From Clostridium acetobutylicum ATCC 824 (GTDB lineage Bacteria > Bacillota > Clostridia > Clostridiales > Clostridiaceae), in assembly GCF_000008765.1 (NCBI RefSeq), contig NC_003030.1, forward strand, positions 1,460,001 through 1,524,000: a stretch of 64,000 nt of DNA, written 5' to 3'. A program made the translations under genes and the position numbers. Below the pieces are notes generated by a model, which saw nothing but the letters and a program-made list of their open reading frames with translations, did no database searches and was not told the DNA's origin. Shown one piece after another: positions 17,067 through 27,154 of this stretch (its first letter is position 1; each line of letters opens with the position of its first letter).

Positions 17067-18476
17067 TTATTTTGCTCCTACTGAACTTCCTTTGGCATTT
17101 TGTTTTGATTTTGGAATCCAAAACTTTTCTATTTCTTCCAGACTTTTGTTTTTTGTCTCAGGAACCTTAGTTGTAACTACTAAGAAGCATATTACGTTAA
17201 TTCCACAGAATATCCAAAAAGTATATGCTCCACCAATGCCGTTTAAAAGCATTGGAGTAAATTGTCCAATTGCCCAGTTAGCACCCCAAAGGAAGATAGT
17301 TGCTATGCCTGTTGCACGAGCTCTCAAATGGTTAGGGAATATTTCAGGAATCATAATCCAAGGTATAGGTCCCATTGAAATACAGAAGGAAACAACAAAA
17401 CATATTATGAAGATTAATATTACAAAACCATTTGATAATTTTATATAGAAAGAAGTTCCGATTAATAGCATGAATACTGCCATAGCAGCAGATCCTATTT
17501 CCATTAATTTTTTACGTCCAAGTTTATCTATTAAAAACATTGCTAAAATTGTTGAGAAAACTTCAACAACACCAATAACACTGGTTGCAAGAAAGCTAGA
17601 ATTATTTTTGAAACCTATCATTTGAAATATTTCAGGACCATAATAAGTAATTGAATTCATTCCAATAGCTTGATTAAATATAGCTAAGAAAATACCAATT
17701 AATAAAGCTCTTCTAAGACCAGGTTGAAGAAGTTGACCTAATGAAGAATCGTTTTCGGTAGCAAGAGACTTAGAAATGGAATCTAGTTCCTGCTTTGCAA
17801 TTTCAGCACCGTTGATTTTGGTTAAAACAGCAGCAGCCTTTTTTATATTTCCTGATTTAACAAGAAAACGAGGACTTTCTGGAACAAAGAATAATGTAAT
17901 TAAGAATACTATGGCTGGAACAGTTCCACAAGCTAACATATATCTCCAACCTGTTGAAACTCTCCAGGTTTCGCTGCCCATATTTACAATTCCCAAGTTT
18001 ACAAAGAAGGTAATTGAAATACCAAGTATGGTAAATAGTTGGTAAAGTGAGGACAGCCTACCGCGAATAGATGGCGGCGCACATTCAGTTATATATGTTA
18101 CAGATAGGGCAGAAGCCATTCCTATACCAAGACCTCCTACTATACGAGCAAAAATGAGCATAAATGCAGAAGTGGATATAGAAGATATTACAGCGGAAAT
18201 AGCAAATAGTGCAGCAGCAAGCATTAAAACTTTTCTCCTACCAATAGCATCGCCCAAGAAACCAGAAAAACCAACGCCTAGTACACCACCGACCATGATA
18301 CTTGAAATAACAAAGCCCTGCATAGCAGGTGAAAGATTATAAAGCTTCTTTAAAAAGCCTATAGCACCAGAGATTACTGCAGTGTCGTATCCATATAATA
18401 AGCCACCAAGTCCAGCAGCACAAGAAATTAGAACTATGAATAATAAAGAATGCTTATGTGAATTGTTTTCCCCCAT
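17067..18476 (-). CDS. araE: Sugar-proton symporter, probable arabinose permease (AraE)
   Basis: A 469-residue major-facilitator protein of the sugar porter family with 12 hydrophobic segments. Signature motifs are GFLGDAIGRRK after helix 2, PESPRFL before the central loop, GRKKLMEIG after helix 8, and VPETKNKSLEEIE at the C-terminus. Imports pentose with protons. Regulation is visible: its promoter overlaps one AraR-like box, another box lies upstream, and a cre site covers the start of transcription. The ATG follows AAGGAGGAG. The arabinose role is inferred from the neighbouring araR. Confidence 0.88.
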   Translation of the reverse strand: MGENNSHKHSLLFIVLISCAAGLGGLLYGYDTAVISGAIGFLKKLYNLSPAMQGFVISSIMVGGVLGVGFSGFLGDAIGRRKVLMLAAALFAISAVISSISTSAFMLIFARIVGGLGIGMASALSVTYITECAPPSIRGRLSSLYQLFTILGISITFFVNLGIVNMGSETWRVSTGWRYMLACGTVPAIVFLITLFFVPESPRFLVKSGNIKKAAAVLTKINGAEIAKQELDSISKSLATENDSSLGQLLQPGLRRALLIGIFLAIFNQAIGMNSITYYGPEIFQMIGFKNNSSFLATSVIGVVEVFSTILAMFLIDKLGRKKLMEIGSAAMAVFMLLIGTSFYIKLSNGFVILIFIICFVVSFCISMGPIPWIMIPEIFPNHLRARATGIATIFLWGANWAIGQFTPMLLNGIGGAYTFWIFCGINVICFLVVTTKVPETKNKSLEEIEKFWIPKSKQNAKGSSVGAK

Positions 18477-18610
18477 GAAAACTCCTCCTTAAGATTTATA
18501 TATGTGGAAATCAAAGAGAAATCTAAGTTACAAATGTAAACATATCAATTATATATAACGTTTTCATATATGACTTATAATCATTTGATTTCCTAAGGGT
18601 AATATATTTT

Positions 18611-18626
18611 ATGAAAGCGATTACCT
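18611..18626. promoter_or_regulatory. cre site (CcpA) at the araE promoter
   Basis: ATGAAAGCGATTACCT fits the catabolite-responsive-element pattern WTGNAANCGNWNNCW. It lies at the predicted araE transcription start, where CcpA binding represses. Confidence 0.7.
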
Positions 18627-18632
18627 ATATAA

Positions 18633-18661
18633 ATCATAATATTTATGTGTATAAATGTCAA
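18633..18661 (-). promoter_or_regulatory. araE promoter
   Basis: On the minus strand TTGACA (18661-18656), a 17-base spacer and TATGAT (18638-18633). The spacer contains an AraR-like box, as in the other pentose promoters. Confidence 0.75.
18641..18656. promoter_or_regulatory. AraR-like box inside the araE promoter
   Basis: ATTTATGTGTATAAAT resembles the AraR operator (ATTTGTACGTACAAAT type) with a degenerate centre. It sits between -35 and -10. Confidence 0.6.
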
Positions 18662-18673
18662 GAAAAATTTGGA

Positions 18674-18689
18674 TTTTATACGTATGAAT
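18674..18689. promoter_or_regulatory. AraR box upstream of araE
   Basis: TTTTATACGTATGAAT with the TACGTA core, 12 bases upstream of the araE -35. Confidence 0.75.
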
Positions 18690-18711
18690 TGTAAATGAAA
18701 GGAATAGGAAA

Positions 18712-18734
18712 TCCCTTGTAGGCAAGGCAAGGGA
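18712..18734 (-). terminator. Hairpin after araR
   Basis: TCCCTTG and CAAGGGA pair around nine bases, 12 bases past the araR stop. The T-run is poor (GATTTCC). Confidence 0.5.
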
Positions 18735-18745
18735 CTAAATATAAA

Positions 18746-19834
18746 TTATTTCAATTTTAAGGTTGAATCTCTAATAATTAGTTTAGGTTCATAAACAATG
18801 GAATCACTAGTTTCAAAATGATTACTGTTATTTATTAAATTTATAATTAATTTGGCAGCATCTTTACCCATTTGTTCTTTAGGATGAGTTATGGTGGTTA
18901 ATTTAGGCTGCATAATTACTGCAAGATTGGAATCGTCAAAGCCAACTATAGATAGTTCTTCAGGAACTTTAATATTTAATTTATTAGCAATTGTTAGAAC
19001 TATATAGGCTATTTCATCATTGTAGCAAAAAACTCCACTAGGCTTTTTTTCTGATTTTAGTGCATACTCTATTTTCTCAGGAAGGGATGAAGATATTTCT
19101 TCTGAGAGATAAGTTAAAATTTGTCCAGGTGATGGTGGAATATTATTTTCCTGACATTCTGAAATAAATCCATTCATTCTGTTTATGCCTTGTGAATCAT
19201 CGACCTTAAATATACCCATCAGTTTTCTGTGACCTAAAGATATAAGATGGTTTGTTGCCAGTTTTCCGCCTTTAAAATCATCTACTTTTAAGCTAGGAGT
19301 GTTGATCTCCGGATATGAGGCATTTAGGGTTACAACAGGAATATTTTTGGATATTATATTGTTTAAATATCCAATATTTGGGCTTTGGTACGCACTTTTA
19401 GTGGGTTCTAAAATGAGACCATCTATTTTGTGGGCTAATAAGTTTTTTAAATTACTATTTTCAAACATAACGTTGTTATTAGTTGAAGATAGTAAAAGTG
19501 AGTAGGATTCAGAATAAAGCGTGTCCTCCATGCCCTTAATTATGTCAGGGAAAATATAATTAGATATATGGGTTGTTAGTACAGCTACATTTTTAGTATT
19601 CTTTAGATATTCTCTATTTTCTGTCCAATCAGAGATATATATTCCACTACCTTGAATTCTATATACATATTGCATGGCTACAAGATCACCTATAGCTTTT
19701 CTTATGGTATGTCTGCTCACACTAAACATTTCCATAAGCTCAGATTCAGTGGGGATTTTTTCATGGGGTTTATATTTTCCTTTAACAGCCCAATCTATAA
19801 TTTTTTCTTCTACTTCTTCATATTTGTGCTTCAT
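18746..19834 (-). CDS. araR: Arabinose repressor AraR (GntR DNA-binding domain, LacI-type sensor)
   Basis: A 362-residue chimeric repressor. Residues 1-70 are a GntR winged helix (YKPHEKIPTESELMEMFSVS, then HTIRKAIGDLVAMQYVYRIQ). The rest is a LacI/periplasmic-binding-type sugar sensor (VAVLTTHISNYIFPDIIKGM, GVFCYNDEIAYIVL, ELSIVGFDDSNLA, TTITHPKEQMG). This domain order defines AraR of Bacillus. It represses pentose genes until arabinose binds. Its own promoter carries a TACGTA box 70 bases upstream, so autoregulation is likely. Boxes of the same type precede araE, araD, the phosphoketolase gene and the FGGY kinase gene. The ATG follows AGGAG. Confidence 0.93.
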   Translation of the reverse strand: MKHKYEEVEEKIIDWAVKGKYKPHEKIPTESELMEMFSVSRHTIRKAIGDLVAMQYVYRIQGSGIYISDWTENREYLKNTKNVAVLTTHISNYIFPDIIKGMEDTLYSESYSLLLSSTNNNVMFENSNLKNLLAHKIDGLILEPTKSAYQSPNIGYLNNIISKNIPVVTLNASYPEINTPSLKVDDFKGGKLATNHLISLGHRKLMGIFKVDDSQGINRMNGFISECQENNIPPSPGQILTYLSEEISSSLPEKIEYALKSEKKPSGVFCYNDEIAYIVLTIANKLNIKVPEELSIVGFDDSNLAVIMQPKLTTITHPKEQMGKDAAKLIINLINNSNHFETSDSIVYEPKLIIRDSTLKLK

Positions 19835-19871
19835 TTTTTTCTCCTATAAAATAATTGTTTTTTATAGGAAT

Positions 19872-19920
19872 ATTATATCAAAAATATGTTTATTTCACAA
19901 CAATATTGATACGTATAAAT
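19872..19920 (-). promoter_or_regulatory. araR promoter with AraR box
   Basis: Minus strand TTGTGA (19900-19895), 17 bases, TATAAT (19877-19872). The box ATTGATACGTATAAAT (plus strand 19905-19920) lies just upstream of the -35. Confidence 0.7.
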
Positions 19921-20031
19921 TTTAATAACTGTAATATTAATTTATAAATTAGAGTATATTAATTTATAAAGTTAGAATTGTAGGTAGCATTATAAAGACA
20001 ATTACTTTTAAAAGAAGTTATACTTTTAAGA

Positions 20032-20086
20032 ATTTATACGTATGAAAATAAAATGTGTTGACATTTATAAGTACAAATTATATTAT
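20032..20086 (+). promoter_or_regulatory. araD-araA promoter with two AraR boxes
   Basis: TTGACA (20058-20063), 17 bases, TATTAT (20081-20086). Box 1 is ATTTATACGTATGAAA (20032-20047). Box 2 is ATTTATAAGTACAAAT (20063-20078), sharing its first base with the -35. A leader of about 240 bases follows to araD. It contains GGTAAACGTTTTAC at about 20229, a cre-like palindrome that does not fully fit the consensus. The araR side of this 498-base gap holds the araR promoter. Confidence 0.8.
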
Positions 20087-20332
20087 ATAAGCATAATCGT
20101 TTTCTAAAAATAATGCATAATAGTAAGTTAAGTTATGGAAGATCATATTTTGTAGTTGTTACTGATTTAAATTGTTAGAAAAAGAAAACTTCTAGGTTTT
20201 ATTTTTATCAATTTTATATTATGTTTTTGGTAAACGTTTTACTTGCAAATTAGTATAAAAGCAATTCGAGATTACTGAAAAATAACGTATGTAATGAGTA
20301 ATTAAAAAATAAAAGTTAGGGAGGAGTATTTT

Positions 20333-21034
20333 ATGCTAGAAGCTTTAAAACAAGAAGTATTAGAAGCAAATCTTATGTTGCCTAAGTATGGGTTAGTTGT
20401 ATTCACCTGGGGGAATGTTAGCGGTATTGATAGAGAAAAAGGTCTTATAGTCATAAAACCAAGTGGAGTTGAGTATGATCAAATGAAAGCTAGTGATATG
20501 GTAGTTGTGGATCTAAATGGGAAGGTTGTAGAAGGTGACTTAAATCCTTCTAGTGATACTCCAACTCATATAGTGCTATATAAAGAGTTTTCAGATATTA
20601 AGGGAATTGTTCATACACATTCACCTTGGGCTACATCTTTTGCACAAGCAGGAGTTTCTATTCCAGCTGCAGGTACAACCCATGGAGATTATTTTTATGG
20701 TAATATTCCTGTAACTTCAAGAATGACCAAAGAGGAAATAGCTACAGATTATGAAAAACAAACAGGAGATGTTATAGTAAGAACCTTTAGAAAAGAGAAT
20801 ATTAACCCAAATGATGTTCCAGCTGTTCTTGTGAATGATCATGCTCCTTTTACCTGGGGAACTGACCCTAAGAATGCAGTGCATAATTCTGTTGTATTAG
20901 AAGAGGTTGCTAAAATGACATATCATTCTTTACAGCTTAATCCACATAACATTGAAATGAGTCAGGATTTGTTAGATAAGCATTTTAAAAGAAAACATGG
21001 TGCAAATGCATATTATGGTCAAAAAACAAAGTAA
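20333..21034 (+). CDS. araD: L-ribulose-5-phosphate 4-epimerase (AraD)
   Basis: Converts L-ribulose-5-phosphate to D-xylulose-5-phosphate, joining arabinose to the pentose pathways. The 233-residue class II aldolase-fold protein has the family's metal and catalytic residues: GNVSG near 25, [12 protein letters not shown] near 95, [11 protein letters not shown] near 117, and the [10 protein letters not shown] His near 170. The ATG follows GGGAGGAG. It leads a two-gene unit with araA, 17 bases apart, under a promoter with two AraR boxes. Confidence 0.95.
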   Translation: MLEALKQEVLEANLMLPKYGLVVFTWGNVSGIDREKGLIVIKPSGVEYDQMKASDMVVVDLNGKVVEGDLNPSSDTPTHIVLYKEFSDIKGIVHTHSPWATSFAQAGVSIPAAGTTHGDYFYGNIPVTSRMTKEEIATDYEKQTGDVIVRTFRKENINPNDVPAVLVNDHAPFTWGTDPKNAVHNSVVLEEVAKMTYHSLQLNPHNIEMSQDLLDKHFKRKHGANAYYGQKTK

Positions 21035-21051
21035 GAAAAGAGGATATAAAA

Positions 21052-22518
21052 ATGCTAAAGAATAAAAAATTAGAATTTTGGTTTGTAGTAGGTAGTCAGA
21101 ATTTATACGGTGAAGAAGCATTAAATGCAGTAAAAAAAGATTCTAAAGAAATTGTGGATTCTTTAAATGAAAGTGGAAAATTACCATATCCTATTGTATT
21201 TAAAACTCTAGCTACATCAGCAGATGAAATTAAGAATATAGTTAAAGAAATAAATTATAGAGATGAAGTAGCAGGTGTTATTACTTGGATGCATACATTT
21301 TCTCCTGCTAAAATGTGGATAGCAGGAACAAAGCTTTTACAAAAACCACTATTGCATCTAGCAACACAATTTAACGAAAATATTCCTTGGAAAACTATTG
21401 ATATGGATTATATGAATTTACATCAAAGTGCACATGGTGATAGGGAATATGGATTTATTAATGCTAGATTAAACAAAAATAACAAAGTTGTTGTAGGATA
21501 TTGGAAGGATAATCAAGTTCAAAAGGAAATTGCAGAGTGGATGCAGGTTGCTTATGGGTACGTTGCAAGTGAAAATATAAAGGTTGCAAGATTTGGGGAT
21601 AACATGCGTAATGTTGCCGTAACAGAAGGAGATAAAGTAGAAGCCCAAATTCAATTTGGATGGACAGTTGATTATTTTGCTATTGGTGATTTAGTGGCTG
21701 AAATGAACAAAGTTTCACAAAAAGATATAGATGCTACTTATGAAGAGTTTAAGGATATTTATATATTAGATATTGGAGATAATGACCCTGAATTTTATGA
21801 GAATCATGTAAAAGAACAAATTAAGATAGAGATAGGTTTACGTAATTTTCTAGAGGCAGGTAATTATACAGCATTTACAACAAACTTTGAGGATCTTTAT
21901 GGAATGAAGCAATTACCTGGACTTGCAGTTCAACGTTTAAATGCTGAAGGTTATGGTTTTGCAGGTGAAGGCGATTGGAAAACAGCAGCACTTAATCGTT
22001 TATTTAAAATTATGACTGACAACAAGAAAACTGGATTTATGGAAGACTATACTTATGAGCTAAGTGCTGGAAATGAAAGAATTTTGGGAGCACATATGCT
22101 AGAAGTTGATCCAACACTTGCAGCTAGTAAACCAAGAGTTGTAGTTAAACCACTTGGAATTGGAGATAAGGAAGCACCAGCACGTTTAATATTTGATGGA
22201 GTTGTAGGTGATGGAGTAGTTGTATCTATGCTTGATTTAGGGACACACTATCGTTTACTTATTAACGAAGTAAAGGCAGTTAAACCTACTGAGGATGCTC
22301 CTAATTTACCTGTAGCAAAGCTAGTATGGCAGCCACAACCAAACTTTAAAGATGCAGTTAAAGCATGGATTTATGCTGGAGGTGGACATCATACTGTTGC
22401 AACCTTAGAATTAACAGTTGAGCAAGTTTATGACTGGAGTCGTATGGTTGGTTTAGAAACAATAGTTATTGATCATAATACCAATTTAAGAGATATTATA
22501 AAAGAGACTTCAAGATAA
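21052..22518 (+). CDS. araA: L-arabinose isomerase, copy 1 (AraA)
   Basis: Isomerises L-arabinose to L-ribulose. The 488-residue protein has the family length and the Mn-binding set: [10 protein letters not shown] (Glu), FMEDYTYEL (Glu), LGAHMLEV (His) and YAGGGHHTV (His). [16 protein letters not shown] is the hallmark start. It is translated from ATG 21052 after AAGAGGAT, directly after araD. A second, very similar gene lies at 28574. The two differ mainly in the N-terminal third and at scattered positions. Confidence 0.97.
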   Translation: MLKNKKLEFWFVVGSQNLYGEEALNAVKKDSKEIVDSLNESGKLPYPIVFKTLATSADEIKNIVKEINYRDEVAGVITWMHTFSPAKMWIAGTKLLQKPLLHLATQFNENIPWKTIDMDYMNLHQSAHGDREYGFINARLNKNNKVVVGYWKDNQVQKEIAEWMQVAYGYVASENIKVARFGDNMRNVAVTEGDKVEAQIQFGWTVDYFAIGDLVAEMNKVSQKDIDATYEEFKDIYILDIGDNDPEFYENHVKEQIKIEIGLRNFLEAGNYTAFTTNFEDLYGMKQLPGLAVQRLNAEGYGFAGEGDWKTAALNRLFKIMTDNKKTGFMEDYTYELSAGNERILGAHMLEVDPTLAASKPRVVVKPLGIGDKEAPARLIFDGVVGDGVVVSMLDLGTHYRLLINEVKAVKPTEDAPNLPVAKLVWQPQPNFKDAVKAWIYAGGGHHTVATLELTVEQVYDWSRMVGLETIVIDHNTNLRDIIKETSR

Positions 22519-22543
22519 ATTGTATTTTTAGAGAATAAAAGTA

Positions 22544-22583
22544 ACAACTATGAAGTTAAAGGACTAATTAACTTCATAGTTGT
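22544..22583 (+). terminator. Perfect 16-base-pair hairpin after araA
   Basis: ACAACTATGAAGTTAA and its exact reverse complement flank an eight-base loop. No T-run follows, so it may be an inefficient terminator or a 3'-end protecting or processing hairpin. Confidence 0.6.
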
Positions 22584-22597
22584 CAAAATATAATTAA

Positions 22598-22665
22598 ATT
22601 TATACGTACAAATTACTAAAAAGTCATTGACATATGCGTACAAATATTTTACTATACGTATAGTA
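22598..22665 (+). promoter_or_regulatory. Phosphoketolase promoter with three AraR boxes
   Basis: TTGACA (22627-22632), 17 bases, TACTAT (22650-22655). Boxes: ATTTATACGTACAAAT (22598-22613), ACATATGCGTACAAAT (22630-22645) and the perfect palindrome TACTATACGTATAGTA (22650-22665) over the -10. Confidence 0.82.
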
Positions 22666-22781
22666 CATATAATATTTGTTTTAAGACATTTAATTAAAAA
22701 TTAGTAGAAAATCTAGAAATATACCATAGAATCACACTAGATGAATTCATAATTAATGATTATAAATTTAGGAGGAATATT

Positions 22782-25172
22782 ATGCAAAGTATAATAGGAA
22801 AACATAAGGATGAAGGAAAAATCACACCGGAGTATCTAAAGAAAATTGATGCATATTGGCGTGCAGCTAATTTTATATCTGTAGGTCAATTGTATTTGCT
22901 AGACAATCCATTGCTTAGAGAACCTTTAAAACCAGAACATCTAAAAAGAAAAGTTGTTGGTCACTGGGGTACTATTCCTGGTCAAAACTTTATTTATGCT
23001 CATCTTAACCGTGTTATTAAAAAATATGATTTAGATATGATTTATGTTTCTGGTCCAGGTCATGGTGGACAAGTAATGGTGTCCAATTCTTATCTAGATG
23101 GAACCTATAGTGAAGTTTATCCAAATGTTAGTCGTGATTTGAATGGCTTAAAAAAGCTATGTAAACAATTCTCTTTTCCAGGTGGAATTTCTAGCCATAT
23201 GGCTCCTGAAACACCGGGTTCAATAAATGAAGGGGGAGAACTAGGCTATTCTTTAGCACATTCTTTTGGTGCTGTTTTTGATAACCCTGATTTGATTACT
23301 GCTTGTGTTGTTGGAGACGGAGAGGCAGAAACAGGACCTCTTGCAACATCTTGGCAAGCAAATAAATTTTTAAATCCAGTTACTGATGGAGCAGTGCTTC
23401 CTATTTTACATTTAAATGGATACAAAATTAGTAACCCTACTGTGTTGTCTCGTATTCCTAAGGATGAACTTGAGAAATTCTTTGAAGGAAACGGATGGAA
23501 GCCTTATTTTGTAGAAGGTGAAGATCCTGAAACAATGCATAAATTAATGGCAGAAACATTAGATATAGTAACAGAAGAAATTCTTAATATTCAGAAAAAT
23601 GCTCGTGAAAATAACGATTGTTCACGACCAAAGTGGCCAATGATTGTATTGCGTACACCAAAGGGATGGACAGGTCCAAAATTTGTAGATGGTGTTCCAA
23701 ATGAAGGATCTTTCCGTGCACACCAAGTACCGCTTGCAGTAGATAGATATCATACAGAAAACTTAGATCAATTAGAAGAGTGGCTTAAGAGTTATAAACC
23801 AGAAGAATTATTTGACGAAAACTATAGACTAATACCGGAACTTGAAGAATTAACTCCAAAGGGAAATAAGAGAATGGCGGCTAATTTGCATGCTAATGGT
23901 GGTTTATTATTACGTGAACTACGTACACCTGATTTTCGTGATTATGCTGTAGATGTTCCTACTCCAGGGAGCACAGTTAAGCAGGATATGATTGAACTTG
24001 GAAAATATGTGCGTGATGTTGTTAAATTAAACGAAGATACTCGTAATTTCCGTATTTTTGGACCGGATGAAACTATGTCTAATAGATTATGGGCAGTTTT
24101 TGAAGGTACGAAACGTCAATGGTTATCAGAAATTAAAGAGCCAAATGATGAATTCTTATCGAATGATGGACGTATTGTTGATTCAATGCTAAGCGAACAT
24201 TTATGTGAAGGTTGGTTAGAGGGTTATCTTTTAACAGGACGTCATGGTTTCTTTGCAAGTTATGAAGCCTTCCTTCGTATTGTTGATTCTATGATTACTC
24301 AGCATGGTAAGTGGTTAAAGGTAACATCACAGCTACCATGGAGAAAAGATATTGCTTCTTTAAATTTAATAGCAACATCTAATGTATGGCAGCAGGATCA
24401 TAATGGATATACTCATCAAGATCCAGGTTTATTAGGACATATTGTGGATAAAAAACCTGAAATAGTTAGAGCATATTTACCAGCAGATGCCAATACCTTA
24501 TTAGCCGTATTTGATAAATGCCTTCATACTAAACACAAGATTAATTTATTAGTAACATCAAAACATCCAAGACAACAGTGGTTAACAATGGATCAAGCAG
24601 TTAAGCATGTAGAGCAAGGAATAAGCATTTGGGATTGGGCAAGTAATGACAAAGGACAAGAACCTGATGTAGTTATAGCTTCCTGTGGAGATACTCCAAC
24701 ATTAGAGGCTTTGGCAGCTGTTACAATCCTTCATGAACATTTACCAGAATTAAAAGTTCGTTTTGTAAATGTAGTGGATATGATGAAATTATTACCTGAA
24801 AATGAGCATCCTCATGGCTTAAGCGATAAGGATTATAATGCCTTATTTACAACAGATAAGCCTGTAATATTTGCATTCCATGGATTTGCACATTTAATAA
24901 ATCAATTAACATATCATCGTGAAAATAGAAATTTACATGTACATGGTTATATGGAAGAGGGAACTATTACAACACCATTTGATATGCGTGTTCAAAATAA
25001 ATTAGATCGTTTTAATCTTGTAAAAGATGTAGTAGAGAATTTACCTCAGCTTGGAAATCGTGGAGCACATCTTGTTCAGTTAATGAATGATAAATTAGTA
25101 GAACATAACCAATACATTCGTGAGGTTGGAGAAGATTTGCCAGAAATAACTAATTGGCAGTGGCATGTATAA
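22782..25172 (+). CDS. xfp: Xylulose-5-phosphate / fructose-6-phosphate phosphoketolase
   Basis: Thiamine-diphosphate enzyme splitting xylulose-5-phosphate with phosphate into acetyl phosphate and glyceraldehyde-3-phosphate. This gives acetate-linked ATP and bypasses the transketolase route. The 796-residue protein has the family length and motifs: [41 protein letters not shown] and the ThDP motif [22 protein letters not shown] and [10 protein letters not shown] occur in the C-terminal half. The ATG follows AGGAGGAA. Its own promoter carries three AraR boxes, so it is expected to respond to arabinose. Confidence 0.95.
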   Translation: MQSIIGKHKDEGKITPEYLKKIDAYWRAANFISVGQLYLLDNPLLREPLKPEHLKRKVVGHWGTIPGQNFIYAHLNRVIKKYDLDMIYVSGPGHGGQVMVSNSYLDGTYSEVYPNVSRDLNGLKKLCKQFSFPGGISSHMAPETPGSINEGGELGYSLAHSFGAVFDNPDLITACVVGDGEAETGPLATSWQANKFLNPVTDGAVLPILHLNGYKISNPTVLSRIPKDELEKFFEGNGWKPYFVEGEDPETMHKLMAETLDIVTEEILNIQKNARENNDCSRPKWPMIVLRTPKGWTGPKFVDGVPNEGSFRAHQVPLAVDRYHTENLDQLEEWLKSYKPEELFDENYRLIPELEELTPKGNKRMAANLHANGGLLLRELRTPDFRDYAVDVPTPGSTVKQDMIELGKYVRDVVKLNEDTRNFRIFGPDETMSNRLWAVFEGTKRQWLSEIKEPNDEFLSNDGRIVDSMLSEHLCEGWLEGYLLTGRHGFFASYEAFLRIVDSMITQHGKWLKVTSQLPWRKDIASLNLIATSNVWQQDHNGYTHQDPGLLGHIVDKKPEIVRAYLPADANTLLAVFDKCLHTKHKINLLVTSKHPRQQWLTMDQAVKHVEQGISIWDWASNDKGQEPDVVIASCGDTPTLEALAAVTILHEHLPELKVRFVNVVDMMKLLPENEHPHGLSDKDYNALFTTDKPVIFAFHGFAHLINQLTYHRENRNLHVHGYMEEGTITTPFDMRVQNKLDRFNLVKDVVENLPQLGNRGAHLVQLMNDKLVEHNQYIREVGEDLPEITNWQWHV

Positions 25173-25183
25173 ACATTAATAAA

Positions 25184-25219
25184 TTAACTGTTATACTAAG
25201 AAATTAGTATAACAGTTAA
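25184..25219 (+). terminator. Perfect 16-base-pair hairpin after the phosphoketolase gene
   Basis: TTAACTGTTATACTAA and its exact reverse complement surround a GAAA tetraloop, 12 bases past the stop. No T-run follows. Confidence 0.65.
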
Positions 25220-25244
25220 CTATAAAAAATACTAAAAAAATAAA

Positions 25245-25301
25245 ATAGGTACGTACCATTTTTAAAAAATAGTTGACATGTACGTACAAAAGTAGTATAT
25301 T
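25245..25301 (+). promoter_or_regulatory. FGGY kinase promoter with two AraR boxes
   Basis: TTGACA (25273-25278), 17 bases, TATATT (25296-25301). Box 1 is ATAGGTACGTACCATT (25245-25260) with a perfect GGTACGTACC core. Box 2 is ACATGTACGTACAAAA (25276-25291) behind the -35. Confidence 0.82.
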
Positions 25302-25345
25302 TAATATAAAGAGTTACTTAAATATTTCGGGAAGGGGTTTTAAAA

Positions 25346-26950
25346 TTGATTATAGATGAAAAAAGAGTACAAGAAATCAAAAACGGTGAAACATCACTTG
25401 GAATAGAATTTGGTTCTACTCGAATTAAAGCTGTCCTTATTGCAAACGATTTCTCCATATTAGCTAGCGGAAGCTTTGAATGGGAGACAAGTTTAGAAAA
25501 TGGGGTTTGGACATATTCAATAGATGAAATTTGGAAAGGGTTACAATACAGTTACCAAAAGCTTTTCGCAGAGGTAAAGGAAAAATATGGAGTAGTGCTT
25601 TCTAAGATTGGTTCAATTGGATTTTCAGCAATGATGCACGGATATATGGCTTTTGATAATAAGGGAGAGCTTCTAGTTCCATTCAGAACTTGGCGTAATA
25701 CAATGACAGAAGAAGCTGCTAAAAAGTTAACAGATTTATTTAAGTTTAATATTCCTGAAAGATGGAGTATAGCTCATTTATATCAAGCTATTCTTCGTAA
25801 TGAACCCCATGTTGAGAAAATTGATTTTTTAACTACTTTAGCAGGCTACATTCATTGGCAGCTAACAGGTGAAAAGGTTTTAGGTATTGGTGATGCTTCA
25901 GGAATGTTCCCAATTGATACACAAACACATAACTATGATAAAAACATGTTAGAAACCTTTAAGAATTTACCAGAGGTTAAAAAACATTCGTTAGATTTAG
26001 AAAAACTTCTACCAAAGGTGTTACTAGCAGGAGAGAATGCTGGAGTATTAACCTTAGAGGGAGCAAAAAAACTTGATGTAAGTGGAAATCTTCAGCCGGG
26101 TATTCCATTGTGTCCACCAGAGGGAGATGCTGGTACCGGTATGGTTGCTACAAATTCAGTGGCACCGCGCACAGGAAATGTTTCAGCAGGCACATCAATT
26201 TTTGCTATGGTTGTTCTTGAAAAACCTCTTAATAGGGTTCATCCTGAAATAGATATAGTAACAACACCTTCAGGCGATTTAGTTGCAATGGTTCATGCAA
26301 ATAATGGTTGCTCAGATTTAGAGGCTTGGGTTAATATTTTTCAGCAATTTACTGAGGCTATAAATGTAGATATGAGAAAAGATCTTCTTTATATGGCACT
26401 ATATACTCAAGCTTTTCAAGGAGATCCTGATTGTGGTGGAGTTCTTGCTTACAATTATTTTGCAGGTGAAAACATCACAGGTGTTTCAGAAGGTAGACCT
26501 ATGGTTGTAAGGAAGGCAAAAAGTAATTTTAATTTGCCAAACTTTATGAGAGCACATTTATTTACTTCTTTAGGTGCATTAAAAATTGGTATGGATATAT
26601 TATTAAAGGATGAAGCTGTTAAACTTGATAAATTACTTGGTCATGGTGGACTGTTTAAGACACCTATTGTCGGCCAAGCAGCTGTGGCTGGTGCAGTAAA
26701 TGCTCCTGTGTCAGTTATGGAAACAGCAGGAGAAGGTGGAGCATGGGGAATCGCTTTATTAGCTAGCTATTTAAGAAGTAAGGAAAATGATTCTACATTA
26801 CCAGAATTCTTATCAAAAAATGTTTTTGCAGGTTATGTAGCAGAAGAAGTACAACCTGATCCAAAAGACGTTAAAGGTTTTGAGGAGTTTATTGAAAGAT
26901 ATAAAAAGGGAATTGCTATAGAACAAGCAGCTGTAGAGCATTTAATCTAA
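25346..26950 (+). CDS. araK: FGGY-family pentulose kinase, probable L-ribulokinase of the AraK type
   Basis: A 534-residue sugar kinase with the FGGY fold: [13 protein letters not shown] phosphate motif at the start, [30 protein letters not shown], and the ATP-site [10 protein letters not shown] and [11 protein letters not shown]. No araB homologue is in the cluster. This gene stands where the ribulokinase step is needed, behind two AraR boxes. I recall clostridial work naming a non-orthologous ribulokinase AraK in this locus; older annotation says xylulose kinase. It starts at TTG 25346 after GAAGGGG; no ATG fits. Kinase function is firm, substrate likely. Confidence 0.82.
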   Translation: MIIDEKRVQEIKNGETSLGIEFGSTRIKAVLIANDFSILASGSFEWETSLENGVWTYSIDEIWKGLQYSYQKLFAEVKEKYGVVLSKIGSIGFSAMMHGYMAFDNKGELLVPFRTWRNTMTEEAAKKLTDLFKFNIPERWSIAHLYQAILRNEPHVEKIDFLTTLAGYIHWQLTGEKVLGIGDASGMFPIDTQTHNYDKNMLETFKNLPEVKKHSLDLEKLLPKVLLAGENAGVLTLEGAKKLDVSGNLQPGIPLCPPEGDAGTGMVATNSVAPRTGNVSAGTSIFAMVVLEKPLNRVHPEIDIVTTPSGDLVAMVHANNGCSDLEAWVNIFQQFTEAINVDMRKDLLYMALYTQAFQGDPDCGGVLAYNYFAGENITGVSEGRPMVVRKAKSNFNLPNFMRAHLFTSLGALKIGMDILLKDEAVKLDKLLGHGGLFKTPIVGQAAVAGAVNAPVSVMETAGEGGAWGIALLASYLRSKENDSTLPEFLSKNVFAGYVAEEVQPDPKDVKGFEEFIERYKKGIAIEQAAVEHLI

Positions 26951-26969
26951 AAGTAAAATTTAGAAGATT

Positions 26970-27020
26970 ATCAGATTAAATCTTCATTACTTTTTAAAAT
27001 TAATAGAGATTTAATCTGAT
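26970..27020 (+). terminator. Perfect 14-base-pair hairpin after the kinase gene
   Basis: ATCAGATTAAATCT (26970-26983) and AGATTTAATCTGAT (27007-27020) enclose 23 bases. No T-run follows on this strand. Confidence 0.5.
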
Positions 27021-27094
27021 TGTTAAAAATATATACTAAGTAATTGCCGAAAGGATTGATGTTATTAGAAAGTAGTATAAAAATTTATCATTAA

Positions 27095-27108
27095 TGAAAT
27101 CGTTTAAA
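27095..27108. promoter_or_regulatory. cre-like site before the second symporter
   Basis: TGAAATCGTTTAAA fits TGNAANCGNWNNCA except at the C and lies 47 bases before the gene. No TACGTA AraR core occurs in this gap. Confidence 0.35.
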
Positions 27109-27154
27109 AACAATTGTGATAGTATTTAATTAACAGATTGAGGAGGAATATAAA

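Noticed and set aside
20229-20242. GGTAAACGTTTTAC as a full cre site in the araD leader
   Set aside because: Near-palindromic, but it misses two consensus positions; kept only as a cre-like remark.
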